From: Caldilineae bacterium
GTDB taxonomy: Bacteria; Chloroflexota; Anaerolineae; Epilineales; Epilineaceae
Direction: 5' to 3'
Assembly (NCBI GenBank): GCA_020634625.1
Contig: JACKBJ010000006.1
Location: 112,129-176,128, forward strand
DNA: 64,000 nt
A program made the position numbers and the translations under genes. Shown in pieces: positions 36,037 through 46,196 of this stretch (positions within the stretch are counted from its first letter, which is position 1; each line of letters starts with the position of its first letter). The notes under the pieces are model-generated. The model was given only the letters and a program-made list of their open reading frames with translations, was not told where the DNA came from and searched no databases.

Positions 36037-38088
36037 ATGAGATTGCGCATGCCGAAACGGACCCTCGAACGCCGGGCGGGACGGCGCGCTCCGGCGCCGG
36101 GATCACGTCGACCCGGTCTGCTGCTGCTGCCCCTGTTCGTCATCGCGGCAGCCCATCCGGGCATCCGCGAAGCCGGCGCACAAGACTCCCGCGCCGCCGC
36201 GCGCGTGGCCGAGGCCTCGGGCTACACCCTGCTCTATGCGCTCGACATCCCGGTGACGGCCGACTTCCACGCCACGGGGCCGTCGTACCGCGTCGACGCC
36301 TCGGCGTCCATGGACGCGCCCTTCGATCGGGTGGCCTACTACCTGGAGCTCGAGGCGCCGGATGGTCGGCTCGACTGGGTCTATGTGTCGATGCGCGCCT
36401 ATACCGCCAAGCCGACCGAGCTCGGCCTGCCGGATCCGACCGGCGGCCGGGTCGTCCAGCAGCCGGTCGCCGACCTGCAGGTGGCGTCCAACGTCGCCGG
36501 GATCCAGCCGGGCGACTTCGCCACCGGCGGCAGCCTCGAGATCTGGCCCTTCAACTATTCCCCAGCGAACGCAGGGCGCGTGCCCGGCGCCTCGGACGCC
36601 GTTTACGACTGGGGCGACCAGCCCGCGAGCGACGGCGCCTACGGCTCGCTGCAGGTGCATCAGCATGCCCTGGGGCAGGTCTTGTTGGCCTACAACCGGT
36701 GGGGGATGGGCGGCGGGGTCGCCTCGGACATCGGCATCGGCAACGCCGTCGATCCCGAGGAGCCGGGAGGCGCCCATGTCGACTGGACCTTCCGTGCCAA
36801 TGCGGGCGACTGGGCAGCCAGGCGCCTGGAGATCCTGGTGCGCCCGGGACCGACGCCCTTCGAGCTGAAGCTGACGGCGCCCCTGGCGCATGCGGTGCAC
36901 CAGCGTGACGCGGACGGCCGCGCGCGCGTTCCGATCCAGGCCGCCGGCCTGGCCGAGGACGCCGGGCTCGAAGCGCGCGCGCTGCCCCTGGCCGGACAGC
37001 GCGGTCGAGCGACCGACTGGCGCCCGATCCCGGTCGGCGATCGTCCCGGTGACGTCGCGGGCCAGATCGAGCTCGAGGCGGGTTGGTATGCCGTCGAGCT
37101 GCGACTGGCCGGCGACGACTGGGTGCGCTCGGTCCACCGGGTCGAGCCGGTGGGCGTGGGCGAGGTCTTCGTGATCGCCGGCCAGTCCAACTCGGCCAAC
37201 CACGGCCAGCCGCCCCTCGCGCCGGCCGATCCACGGGTCTCGACCTTCGACGGTCGGCGCTGGCGACCGGCCTTCGATCCCCAGCCGATCGCCACGGGCA
37301 ACGGCGGCTCTCCCTGGCCTGCGCTGGGCGACCTTCTGGCCGAGCGGCTGGACCTGCCCATCGGCTTCGTCTCGGTCGGCTGGGGCGGCACGCGGGTCGA
37401 CCAGTGGCTGCCCGAGGCGGCGCTCTACCCCCGCATCGCCGATGCCCTGGCCGGCCTGGCGCCCAATGGCGCCCGGGCCCTGCTCTGGCACCAGGGCGAA
37501 TCGGACGCCGCGGTTGGCACCAGCGCCGTGGACTACGCCGAGCGACTGCGACGGGTCATCGGCGCATCGCGGTCCGAGCCCGCCGCCGCGCGGCTGCCTT
37601 GGGGCGTGGCCCTGGTCAGCTATCTGCCCGGCGCTGACCCGGCCAGGCGGGCGGCGGTCATCGCCGGGCAGCGGGACGTCATCGCTGCCGGTCCGGCCGT
37701 GTTCGAGGGGCCGGACACCGATGCGCTGAGCAGTGCCGACCATCGCTGGGACGGCATCCACTTCAACGAGGCCGGCCTGCGGGCGCATGCCGCTGGCTGG
37801 GCGACGGCGATCGCGGCGGCGTTCCCGGGCCTCGAAACGTCGCCGACGGAACCCGCCACATCCGAGCCCCGCCCCAGTGCCTCGGCCACGCCCGAAGCGA
37901 GCGCAACGCGAGCCCCACCAGCGACCGCCACCGCCGCGCGGGGGTGGCTGGCCCTGCCCTGGCTCCAAGCGAGACCTGCGCTCGGCACCGCACCGGATCG
38001 GCTGGACGCGATCGCCGCAGCATCCGCTCCGACCATCGACCGACCCGAGACGCCCGTGCGATGGCGCGAATATCAATCAAATGATTGA
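36037..38088 (+). CDS. secreted SGNH-fold carbohydrate esterase (sialate O-acetylesterase-like)
   Basis: The 683-aa protein has a basic N terminus and a signal segment (GLLLLPLFVIAAAHPG). An N-terminal beta-sandwich module of about 200 residues resembles proteobacterial/chloroflexal sugar-binding domains. A catalytic SASA/SGNH domain from about residue 380 carries the Ser in VIAGQSNSANHG, the block III-like LLWHQGESDAAVG, and the Asp/His pair in WDGIHFNEAGLRAH. Such enzymes remove acetyl groups from polysaccharides or sialic acids. A Thr/Pro/Ala linker and the motif GWLALPWLQARP follow, then about 34 extra residues of odd composition. AAGGGGG precedes the ATG. It is divergent from the LVIVD-galK operon. 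Confidence 0.85.
   Translation: MRLRMPKRTLERRAGRRAPAPGSRRPGLLLLPLFVIAAAHPGIREAGAQDSRAAARVAEASGYTLLYALDIPVTADFHATGPSYRVDASASMDAPFDRVAYYLELEAPDGRLDWVYVSMRAYTAKPTELGLPDPTGGRVVQQPVADLQVASNVAGIQPGDFATGGSLEIWPFNYSPANAGRVPGASDAVYDWGDQPASDGAYGSLQVHQHALGQVLLAYNRWGMGGGVASDIGIGNAVDPEEPGGAHVDWTFRANAGDWAARRLEILVRPGPTPFELKLTAPLAHAVHQRDADGRARVPIQAAGLAEDAGLEARALPLAGQRGRATDWRPIPVGDRPGDVAGQIELEAGWYAVELRLAGDDWVRSVHRVEPVGVGEVFVIAGQSNSANHGQPPLAPADPRVSTFDGRRWRPAFDPQPIATGNGGSPWPALGDLLAERLDLPIGFVSVGWGGTRVDQWLPEAALYPRIADALAGLAPNGARALLWHQGESDAAVGTSAVDYAERLRRVIGASRSEPAAARLPWGVALVSYLPGADPARRAAVIAGQRDVIAAGPAVFEGPDTDALSSADHRWDGIHFNEAGLRAHAAGWATAIAAAFPGLETSPTEPATSEPRPSASATPEASATRAPPATATAARGWLALPWLQARPALGTAPDRLDAIAAASAPTIDRPETPVRWREYQSND
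38073..38088. promoter_or_regulatory. inverted repeat overlapping the DUF2339 promoter
   Basis: TCAATCA-AA-TGATTGA is a perfect 7-bp inverted repeat with a 2-bp spacer. It lies in an AT-rich island and overlaps the TTGACA -35 box and the stop codon of the esterase gene. It looks like a repressor operator; the regulator is unknown. Confidence 0.45.
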
Positions 38089-38113
38089 CAACTCCGCCGG
38101 GATCGGTTAGCCT
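38085..38113 (+). promoter_or_regulatory. candidate sigma-70 promoter for the DUF2339 gene
   Basis: A consensus TTGACA at 38085-38090 is followed by a 17-bp spacer and TAGCCT at 38108-38113, about 80 bp before the ATG at 38195. The -35 box is perfect; the -10 box is weaker. Confidence 0.6.
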
Positions 38114-38194
38114 GACGCCACGAACCCATCGCCGACGCGTCGCGGCGGGTCTGCGATCGAGGCCCGGATCGGGTCTCGACCCCGGGAGGCAGGC

Positions 38195-41100
38195 ATGACA
38201 TCGGCACTGCTGTTCGCGAGCCTCGTCTTCGCGCTGCTCTGGCTGGCCCGATGGAAGGCGGAGCACGAACGCCGGCTCCAATCCATCGAACGCCGTCTGG
38301 CCAGGCTGGACGAGGTGTCATCGCTTCGCGCCGAGGCTCGGGTCGAGCAGGGCGCGGCGGAGGCGGCATCCCAAGCGCGGCCCAGGGCCACGGACGCGCC
38401 TCGGAGCGCCGATGGCGGGCCGGCCGTGGTCGCCCGCGCTGCCTCCGGGCCGGCGCCGATGCTGACCTCGACTCCGCCGGCGGTCAGCTCGACCCCGCCC
38501 GCCGTCGCGCCGTCACCCGCGACGCGTTCGGGGCTTGCGGCACCGTCCCCCGCGACGCGCCCCGGGCCTACGGCACCGCCGCCCGCGACGCGGCCTGGTC
38601 TGGCGGCACCGCCGCCCGCGACGCGGCCCGGGCTGGCCGCGCCGCTGACGGCCGGGTTCGAAGAGCTGCTCGGCGCCCGACTCTACGTCTGGCTCGGCGC
38701 GATCGCGCTGGCCCTGGCGGGCGTCTTCCTGGTGCGCTACGCGATCGACCAGGGCTGGCTTGGCCCGCTGGTGCGGGTCGGCCTGGCGACCGGCTTCGGC
38801 CTGTCCTTGCTCGGCGTCGGCGAGCGGCTGCGCCGGGTGCCGCGGATCGGTGCGGCCCTCTCGGCCGCCGGCATCGCCGTGCTCTTCGCCAGCTTCTACG
38901 CCGCCACGGAGCTCTACCGGCTCGTCTCGCCCCTGACGGGCTTCCTGCTGATGGGATTGACCGCGGCCACGGGCGTCGCGCTGTCGCTGCGCCAGGGCCA
39001 GATCGTGGCCGTGGTCGGCTTGATCGGTGGCTTTCTGACACCGCTCCTGGTGCAGCCGGGCAGCGAGCCGAGCCGCTGGCTCTTCGCGTATCTGAGCCTG
39101 CTGCTGCTGGCGGCATTGGCCGTCAGCCGGGAACGCGACTGGTGGCCCCTGGCCGCCGCCAGCCTCGGCGCCAGCCAGCTCTGGGTCCTCGCCTGGCGAC
39201 CGGGCGCGTATCGGCCCGGCGACCTGACCTGGCTGGGCATTTTCCTGCTGGTCGGGTTCCTGGCCTTCGTGGCGGCATCCTGGCAGGCGGATGGCGGGGC
39301 TGCCGCCGAGGACGACGGCAGCCCGGTGTGGCTGGCCTACCTGGGCCAGATCGCGCTCTCGGCGAGCCTGCTGGTCCAGCTGCGCCTGGTCGCCGCCAGC
39401 GACTTCGCCAGCAGCGCCTGGCTCTTCATCGGCCTGCTCGGTGCGGCGGCGCTGCTCCTGGGGCGGCTGCGCGAGGACTTCCGAGCCATGCCCTGGATCA
39501 CGCTCCTCGGCACGGTCCTGATGCTGCAGGGCTGGTCGGAGCGCCTTCCCGACACCGCCCTGGCCGAAGCGCGCTACATCGGGACCCTTTCGGCGCTCGG
39601 CCTGCTCTATGCCGGCGGCGGCTGGGCCGCGCTCTGGCGTGCTCCCCGGCCAGCCGGCTGGTGCCTGCTCTCGGCGACCAGCGGTGTCGGCGTCTACCTC
39701 CTGGCCTTCGCCAGCCTCGACGGGCGGGCGGGCGATCGACCCTGGGGCATGGTCGCGATCGGGCTGGCGCTCGGCTACATCGCGGCCGGCCTGCCGGTGC
39801 TGCGCCGTCGGGCCGTGCTGCGCGATGGCGCTGCCGCGCTGGCCTACCTGGCGGCCGCTGCGACCGCCTTCCTGAGCCTGGCGGTGCCGATCGAGCTGCC
39901 CGGCGAGTGGTTCTCGGCGGCCTGGGCGCTGGAGATCCTCGCCCTGTGTTGGCTGGCCTGGCGGCTGGCGGTGCCGCAGCTGCGCCGCCTGGCCTGGCCC
40001 CTGGCCGGGCTGGTGGCCCTGGGCTTGCTGGGTCCCTGGGTGCTGGCCTATCCGATCGGGAGCCTGCCGATCGTCAACTGGCTGCTGTACGGCTACGGCC
40101 TGCCGATCCTGGCGCTGGCGAGCGCGGCCTACGCGTCCACGCGGGCCGGCGATGCACGGCTGAGCGCGGTGCTGCAGGGCCTTGCGATCCTGCTCGCAGC
40201 GGTGATGGTGGCCCTGCAGGTCCGACAGACCTTCCACCCGGCTGCCCTCAGCGAGGGCGGCGGCATGGACCTGGTCGAAGCCAGCAGCTACGGCATCGCC
40301 TGGCTGCTGCTGGCCTTCGGGCTCAGCCGGGTCGGGCGAGGCCGCGCGCTGTGGGTCCCGCGGCGGGCCGGCTTGCTGCTGATCGGGCTTGCGGGGTTCA
40401 CGCTGCTGGTCTGGCCCGCCCTGGCGGTCAACCCGCTGTGGACCGCGCAGCCGGTCGGCCACCTGCCCATCGTCAACCGCCTGCTCTGGGCCTACGGGCT
40501 GCCAAGCCTGCTCGCCTTCGGCCTGGCGGTCTGGCTCGATCGCGGCGACGCGACCGAGCGGCGTCTGGCGCCATCCCTCGGCGGCTGCGGGCTGCTGCTC
40601 CTGCTCCTGCATATCGGGCTCGAGATCCGACGCGGCTTCAGCGGCAGCGTGCTGAGCTACGGCCCGGTCGACTTCTTCGAGGCCGGCGGCTACGGCGTCG
40701 CCGGGCTGGCCCTGGGCCTGGCGCTGCTGTACGCCGGCCGTCGTTGGCGGCTGGTGCTGCCGCGGGCGTCGGCCCTGCTGCTGATCGTCACGGCGCTGAC
40801 CGGGCTCTGGCTGCTGCCGGGTCTCTGGCTCAACCCCCTGTGGCGGCACGTGTCGGTGGGAGCGTGGCCGGTCTTCAACCGGCTCTTGCCGGCATTCGGC
40901 CTGCCGGCCCTGCTCGCCGTCCTGGCCGCCCGCGAGCTGGCGCGTGGCGAGGCTCCGGAGCGCGCCTGGGCCAGGCCGGTCGGCGCCCAGGGCCTGGGCC
41001 TGGCGCTGCTCCTGGTCACGCTCGAGGTGCGACAGGCCTTCCACGGTCGCTTCCTCGACACGGGCGCCCTGGGTTCGGCCGAGAACTACAGCTACTCGCT

Positions 41101-41344
41101 GGCCTGGGTCCTCTTCGCCAGCCTGCTCCTGGTGGCGGGCGTGAACCGAGGCAACCTGCTGGCCCGCTGGGCGTCGCTGCCGGTGATGCTGATCGCGGTC
41201 GGCAAGGTCTTTCTGTACGACACCGCTTCGCTGGCCGGCCTGTATCGGGTCATGTCCTTCCTCGGGCTCGGCCTGAGCCTGATCCTGCTCGGGTGGATCT
41301 ACCAACGCTTCGTCTTCGGAGACCGCGTCGACCGCCCGGCATGA
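38195..41344 (+). CDS. DUF2339 polytopic membrane protein
   Basis: The 1049-aa protein begins with one TM helix and a short coiled coil (HERRLQSIERRLARLDE). An Ala/Pro/Thr-rich linker with PPATRPGLAAP repeats follows, then about 25 or more transmembrane helices. LYVWLGAIALALAGVFLVRYAIDQGW-like sequence and GLIGGFLTPLLV are the hallmark DUF2339 motifs. The function of the family is unknown; a role in envelope homeostasis or transport has been suggested only by topology. Three repeated segments of the type GSLPIVNWLLYGYGLP, GHLPIVNRLLWAYGLP and GAWPVFNRLLPAFGLP show internal duplication. GGGAGG precedes the ATG. Confidence 0.9.
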   Translation: MTSALLFASLVFALLWLARWKAEHERRLQSIERRLARLDEVSSLRAEARVEQGAAEAASQARPRATDAPRSADGGPAVVARAASGPAPMLTSTPPAVSSTPPAVAPSPATRSGLAAPSPATRPGPTAPPPATRPGLAAPPPATRPGLAAPLTAGFEELLGARLYVWLGAIALALAGVFLVRYAIDQGWLGPLVRVGLATGFGLSLLGVGERLRRVPRIGAALSAAGIAVLFASFYAATELYRLVSPLTGFLLMGLTAATGVALSLRQGQIVAVVGLIGGFLTPLLVQPGSEPSRWLFAYLSLLLLAALAVSRERDWWPLAAASLGASQLWVLAWRPGAYRPGDLTWLGIFLLVGFLAFVAASWQADGGAAAEDDGSPVWLAYLGQIALSASLLVQLRLVAASDFASSAWLFIGLLGAAALLLGRLREDFRAMPWITLLGTVLMLQGWSERLPDTALAEARYIGTLSALGLLYAGGGWAALWRAPRPAGWCLLSATSGVGVYLLAFASLDGRAGDRPWGMVAIGLALGYIAAGLPVLRRRAVLRDGAAALAYLAAAATAFLSLAVPIELPGEWFSAAWALEILALCWLAWRLAVPQLRRLAWPLAGLVALGLLGPWVLAYPIGSLPIVNWLLYGYGLPILALASAAYASTRAGDARLSAVLQGLAILLAAVMVALQVRQTFHPAALSEGGGMDLVEASSYGIAWLLLAFGLSRVGRGRALWVPRRAGLLLIGLAGFTLLVWPALAVNPLWTAQPVGHLPIVNRLLWAYGLPSLLAFGLAVWLDRGDATERRLAPSLGGCGLLLLLLHIGLEIRRGFSGSVLSYGPVDFFEAGGYGVAGLALGLALLYAGRRWRLVLPRASALLLIVTALTGLWLLPGLWLNPLWRHVSVGAWPVFNRLLPAFGLPALLAVLAARELARGEAPERAWARPVGAQGLGLALLLVTLEVRQAFHGRFLDTGALGSAENYSYSLAWVLFASLLLVAGVNRGNLLARWASLPVMLIAVGKVFLYDTASLAGLYRVMSFLGLGLSLILLGWIYQRFVFGDRVDRPA

Positions 41345-41448
41345 CCCTGGCCGGGCCCGGCGGGTCCACTCCGCCCGCGCGGCAGCCGCGCCGACCCATG
41401 ACCGCGGCGCCGCGAACCTTGACCGCTGACCGCCGCGGGGCGACACTC

Positions 41449-41466
41449 CAGCGTGACGTCACGCTG
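41449..41466. promoter_or_regulatory. 18-bp perfect palindrome upstream of the subtilase gene
   Basis: CAGCGTGACGTCACGCTG is a perfect palindrome centred on TGACGTCA. It lies just before a TAGTCT box (41485-41490) that could be the -10 of the subtilase gene. The palindrome would cover the -35 region, so it is a plausible operator. Confidence 0.5.
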
Positions 41467-41573
41467 CGGGTCGCTCCGGCGTTCTAGTCTGGGCGGCGCC
41501 GGCCGAGGGTCCGTCCCTGGCGTCGCCGCCGGTCCACCCGCAAGACATCCGCGACACAAAGGGGATTTCGACC

Positions 41574-44500
41574 ATGCCACGATCGAGCCGCCGCTGGCTC
41601 CCGACGCTCCTCCTGGCCGCCACGCTGCTGGGCCTCGGTCCGGCTTCCGGCGGCTTCGGCCCGGCGCCCGAGCCGGCCCTCGCCGCATTGGAGGCGGCCG
41701 TCGACGCCGTGCCCGAGCCCTTGGCGCTGCTGGCCGACCTGGCCCGGCGGCCCGCCTTCGACAAGCTCGATCCCTCGCTGCAGGCGTTGGCGACCCGCCG
41801 CGGCGCGGACGATGCGCCGATCTACCTGGTCCTCAAGTCGGCCCAGCCGGTCGATCTCTCGGCCTATGCCGAGTGGAGCAGCAGCTTCCGTTGGCCGGCC
41901 GGCGAGCACATCAGCTTGCTGTCCGCCCGGCCCTCGTCGCTGACCAAGCTGGCGGCGCTGCCGGGCGTGGCCAGCGTCGAGAGCGGTGACCCGGCCATCC
42001 TGCGCGAGCTGCCCCAGCCGGTCGAGCCGGAGATGGCCTACCGCTACGAGGCCCTGGACGGCGCCGCCATGCGCCAGCGCCTGGCCGCCGCGCCCAGCTG
42101 GCAGGAGACCGCGGCGCTGCTGGCCCGGCAGGCCGCCTCGCGCGGCGCGGCGAGCCCCGATGGCGCGACGGGTCCGGCTCGTCCGGACGGCTGGTTCGAC
42201 GTGCGCCAGGGCCACTCGGCGATGGAGGCCTGGGACATGGGCTTCCGCGGCGAAGGCGTCCGCGTGGCGGTCATGGACACCTCGATCGACTTCGCGCACC
42301 AGGACCTGCAGGGCGCCTGGGCCGTGCTGCCCGAGGGCAGCCCCTATGCCGGCTGGCCCCAGGTCTACGATCCCTACTCGGCCTACCTGTTCGGCATCGA
42401 CTACGCCACCAACCGCGACGACAACCCGGACAACGACACCAGCTTCGGCAGCACCGCCCAGTCCGGCCTGATCACGCTGGCCCAGGAGGCCGAGGTGGTG
42501 GCGCCGGCCGAGGCCGGTGCGGCGCCGACCGCCTGCTTGAGCCCGCTCGGCACGGTGCGCGAGACCGACCCGAACAGCGGCCAGCCGTCGAACGTGCGCA
42601 AGCTGCTCGAGGAGGACTGTCAGTACAAGCTGCCCCAAGGCGTCTCGGGCAGCGTGCGCTACGGCCACCACCCCGACACCTACCTGGCCGGCCAGGGCGC
42701 GAATCCGGCCGCCGATCCGCCGCGGCTCAACGAGTACGCCGGCGTGCTGGCGGTCGACGCGGACGGCGACACGGTCTACGACACGGTCTACGTCGACCTG
42801 GACCTGGACCACGACTTCGGCAACGAGAAGCCGGTCGACCAGGCCAGCCCGCTCAGCTGGCGCGACCTCAACGGCGATGCCATCGCCGATCTGTCGGGCG
42901 GCCTGCTGTACTTCGTGGCCGATGGCCAGACGCCCATCCCGGGCGGGTACCTCTGGGGCGTCGGCGAGGCCGAGGCGGCGCCCGAGGCCGGCACGGTCGT
43001 CGGCTTCCACTACGACACCGGCGGCCACGGCACCCTCTGCGCCTCCAACGTGGCCTCGCAGGGTCGCCTGGGCGTGCCGGCCGGCATCAACCTCAGCTAC
43101 CGCGACCTGGGCCCGGGCGAGGGGCCCTTCGGGGGCATGAACCCGGGCATGGCGCCGGACGCCCGCGTGATCGCCGTCGGCAACATCTACGCCGGCCCGA
43201 TCGTGGTGCTCGAGAGCGCCTGGCGCTACGCCGTGCTGGGCGCGGATCCGGAGACCGAGGGCGACGAGGCTCAGGTGGTCTCCAACAGCTACGGCTTCTC
43301 CTCCGACAACGACGCCGGATGGGGCAGCTACTCGCGCAACATCGACTACCACGTGCGGCACTTCAGCCCCTCGACCGTCTTCCTGGTCTCGGCCGGCAAC
43401 GGCGGGCCGGGCTATGGCATCCTGGTCGAGCCGGCGCCGCTGACGGGCATGAACATCGCCGCCTCGACCCAGATGGGCTCCACCGGCTGGGACTCGATCT
43501 TCGAGACCGGCCAGATCACCTTCGGCGACATCGTGCCCTGGTCCAACGCCGGCCCGGCCATGCTGGGCGGCACCGGCGTGCACGTGGCGGCCGACGGCGC
43601 CTACGCCGCCGGCGCCTTGCCCATCAACTCGGTGACCACCAACGCGGGGCTGCCCGAGGAGCGCCGCAACGGCGAGTTCGCCAACACCACCTGGGGCGGC
43701 ACCAGCCGCTCGAGCCCGATCGCGGCCGGCAACCTGGCCCTGGTCTACCAGGCCTTCAAGCAGAAGCACGGCCGCTGGCCGAGCTGGCTCGAGGCGCGGA
43801 CGATCTTCATGGCCGGCGCGCGCTACAACGGCTACGATGGCTACCACACCGGCGCCGGCACGGTCGACGCGGCCGACTCGGTGCGCATCGCCGCCGGCAT
43901 GCACGGCGTGACGGCCATGCCGCCGGAATGGACGGCCGGCGACTACCACGGCAGCACCTACCCCGGCTTCGCCAGCATCGCCCACCCGGGCGACAGCCAT
44001 GCCGCCAGCTTCAGCCTGGCCAACGCCGGTGAGGCCGAGGTCGAGGTGGCGTTGTCGGCCGGTGCGCTGCGCCTGATCTCGGCCAGCGACCAGGACTGGA
44101 CCACGGCCGACTCCAAGGAGGAGTCGCCCTACAACTTCAACGCGCCGGACTACCTGAAGAAGATCGAGATCGACCAGATCCCCGAGGGCACCGAGCTGAT
44201 GGTGGTGCGGGCCAACCTGCCGCTGGGCGAGACCGACACCGACGTCAGCGCCGAGGACCCCGACGGCTCGCAGAGCATCGACAACCGTTGGCGGCTGGGC
44301 GTCTTCCAGCACACCGACTGGGACGACGACACGCTGCTCTGGGACGACAAGGATGGCGACGGCATCGTCGACATCGTCGAGAACGAGGACGTGCAGGTGG
44401 GCCTCGACGCCAGCACCAACGCCATCGTCTGGGAGCAGAGCGAGCTCGACGAGGGCGAGTACATCCGCTTCAGCTACCTCTCGGCGCTGACCGACAGCTT

Positions 44501-46148
44501 CCTGACCATGGTGCAGCATCCGCGCGAGCGCTACGGCAGCGGCATCTACGTCGGCCTCTGGCACCAGGAGATCTGCAACACCAACGGCCAGGGCGAGGAG
44601 GTCTGCCAGGGCCGGCCGGAGTCGGTGCCCAACACCCATTTCAGCCTGCGCTACGAGTTCTATCGCTACGAGGAGTGGCCCTGGCTGAGCCTGGGCGAGG
44701 ACTCGGTGACCGTGCCGGCCGGCGGCGAGGCCAGCTTCGAGGCCACCCTGGCCCTGCCGGCGGACGCGCCCTACGGCAGCTTCCAGGGCGCCATCTATGC
44801 CGACTACGCCCGTGCCGAGGGCGACACGCGCCTGGCCGCCCAGGGCGGCTGGGAGCCGGAGGGCCTGCGCACGGTCATCCCGGTCAACGTCAACGTGGCG
44901 GCGGCCAGCGACGGGACGGCGCCGATCACCTTCGGCGGCGAGGCGGCCTACGACGGCGGCGCGATGTACAACAACGCCGCCGTGCGCGGCGCCATGCGCT
45001 GGGGCTGGCGCCCCGAGTCGGGCGACTGGCGCTTCTTCTTCCTGGACGCCGAGGAACCGGAGCCGGGCACCAAGCTGGTGCTGCGCAGCACCTGGGAGGA
45101 CGACCTGCCGGGTCAGTCGGACATCGACTCGCATATCTGGCAGCCCAACGACGACCGGTTCTCGAATCCGGCGCATGCCGACAACGCCGACGACGACTGG
45201 TCCGACCCGAGCTGGTACGGCCCGCACGGCATGCGCCTGGCCGTGCAGAGCCCGACGGCCGGCCAGCCGCCGCGCTGGGCCTTCGACACCACCAGCGGCG
45301 CCGACGAGGACTGGCTGGTCACCGACGCGGCCGAGGGCTTGAACGAAGTCGTCCTGCACAACGTGCTGTACAGCGGCAAGGCCTTCGACGTGCCCTTCGA
45401 GACGACCCTGGGCACGATCCGGGTGCAGCCCGATGTCCTCGAGCTGCGCGGCCTGCAATGCGGCACGGTCAACTTCGAGCCGGCGATCGACCTGCCGGGC
45501 TTCGACGTGCAGGCCTTCGGCCTGACCGAGCCCGAGGCCTTCGTCGACCAGGAGATCGGCCAGGACGACCAGAACGATCCCACGACCTCGGGCTTCAAGC
45601 ACGACATCGAGCTGAGCGGCCCGGCCGCGCGCTTCGAGATCACGCTCGACGGCAAGAGCGAGGCCGAGGGCTTCGACCTCGACCTCTTCCTGCTCTACGA
45701 CGCCAACGGCGACGGCGAGTTCACCTACGCGCCGGGCACGGCCGCCAACGAGCTGGTGGCCAGCTCGGCCACGCCGACCGGCGACGAAGCCATCCGCCTC
45801 TCGGGCTTCACGCCGGCCGGCAAGTACCAGGTCTGGGTCCACGGCTGGAGCGTGCCGGTGCAGCCCGCGCCCTTCGACCTGACCATCGACGCCGTCTACG
45901 GCGATGCCATGAAGGTCTCCAACCTGCCCGACGACGTGCAGCCGGGCGGTCGCTACAGCTTCCAGGTCTGTCCGGACGCCGCCCAGGTCGAGGACATGCA
46001 AGGACCCGCCAACGGCGTGGCGGTCTTCGGCCCCTCCGGCGCGCCGACGCTGCTGCAGATCCCCGTGCGCTGGACCGCCGGCGGCGCCATCGACGCCACG
46101 GTGCTGCACCTGCCGATGCTCAGCAACGGGGAGGCCGCAACGCCCTGA
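41574..46148 (+). CDS. secreted S8 subtilisin-family protease with long Asp-His insertion
   Basis: The 1524-aa product has a signal peptide (RRWLPTLLLAATLLGLGPASG) and a propeptide to about residue 200. The catalytic triad is Asp235 (VAVMDTSIDFAHQDL), His485 (GGHGTLCASNVASQ) and Ser711 (GGTSRSSPIAAGNL); the oxyanion Asn is in VFLVSAGNGGPG. About 250 residues separate Asp and His, far more than in ordinary subtilisins and similar in size to the insertion of pyrolysin/tripeptidyl peptidase II-type enzymes. It contains Ca-binding-like DADGDTVYD and DLNGDAIAD loops. Beta-rich domains follow, with a DANGDGEF loop in a PPC-like domain near 1350-1440. The C terminus reads VLHLPMLSNGEAATP, an LPxL-like tail. 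AAGGGGA precedes the ATG. Confidence 0.9.
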   Translation: MPRSSRRWLPTLLLAATLLGLGPASGGFGPAPEPALAALEAAVDAVPEPLALLADLARRPAFDKLDPSLQALATRRGADDAPIYLVLKSAQPVDLSAYAEWSSSFRWPAGEHISLLSARPSSLTKLAALPGVASVESGDPAILRELPQPVEPEMAYRYEALDGAAMRQRLAAAPSWQETAALLARQAASRGAASPDGATGPARPDGWFDVRQGHSAMEAWDMGFRGEGVRVAVMDTSIDFAHQDLQGAWAVLPEGSPYAGWPQVYDPYSAYLFGIDYATNRDDNPDNDTSFGSTAQSGLITLAQEAEVVAPAEAGAAPTACLSPLGTVRETDPNSGQPSNVRKLLEEDCQYKLPQGVSGSVRYGHHPDTYLAGQGANPAADPPRLNEYAGVLAVDADGDTVYDTVYVDLDLDHDFGNEKPVDQASPLSWRDLNGDAIADLSGGLLYFVADGQTPIPGGYLWGVGEAEAAPEAGTVVGFHYDTGGHGTLCASNVASQGRLGVPAGINLSYRDLGPGEGPFGGMNPGMAPDARVIAVGNIYAGPIVVLESAWRYAVLGADPETEGDEAQVVSNSYGFSSDNDAGWGSYSRNIDYHVRHFSPSTVFLVSAGNGGPGYGILVEPAPLTGMNIAASTQMGSTGWDSIFETGQITFGDIVPWSNAGPAMLGGTGVHVAADGAYAAGALPINSVTTNAGLPEERRNGEFANTTWGGTSRSSPIAAGNLALVYQAFKQKHGRWPSWLEARTIFMAGARYNGYDGYHTGAGTVDAADSVRIAAGMHGVTAMPPEWTAGDYHGSTYPGFASIAHPGDSHAASFSLANAGEAEVEVALSAGALRLISASDQDWTTADSKEESPYNFNAPDYLKKIEIDQIPEGTELMVVRANLPLGETDTDVSAEDPDGSQSIDNRWRLGVFQHTDWDDDTLLWDDKDGDGIVDIVENEDVQVGLDASTNAIVWEQSELDEGEYIRFSYLSALTDSFLTMVQHPRERYGSGIYVGLWHQEICNTNGQGEEVCQGRPESVPNTHFSLRYEFYRYEEWPWLSLGEDSVTVPAGGEASFEATLALPADAPYGSFQGAIYADYARAEGDTRLAAQGGWEPEGLRTVIPVNVNVAAASDGTAPITFGGEAAYDGGAMYNNAAVRGAMRWGWRPESGDWRFFFLDAEEPEPGTKLVLRSTWEDDLPGQSDIDSHIWQPNDDRFSNPAHADNADDDWSDPSWYGPHGMRLAVQSPTAGQPPRWAFDTTSGADEDWLVTDAAEGLNEVVLHNVLYSGKAFDVPFETTLGTIRVQPDVLELRGLQCGTVNFEPAIDLPGFDVQAFGLTEPEAFVDQEIGQDDQNDPTTSGFKHDIELSGPAARFEITLDGKSEAEGFDLDLFLLYDANGDGEFTYAPGTAANELVASSATPTGDEAIRLSGFTPAGKYQVWVHGWSVPVQPAPFDLTIDAVYGDAMKVSNLPDDVQPGGRYSFQVCPDAAQVEDMQGPANGVAVFGPSGAPTLLQIPVRWTAGGAIDATVLHLPMLSNGEAATP

Positions 46149-46196
46149 GCCTTGCGGCTCCGGAGACGAAGCCGCCGAGCGCTTCCGAGCCAGAAC

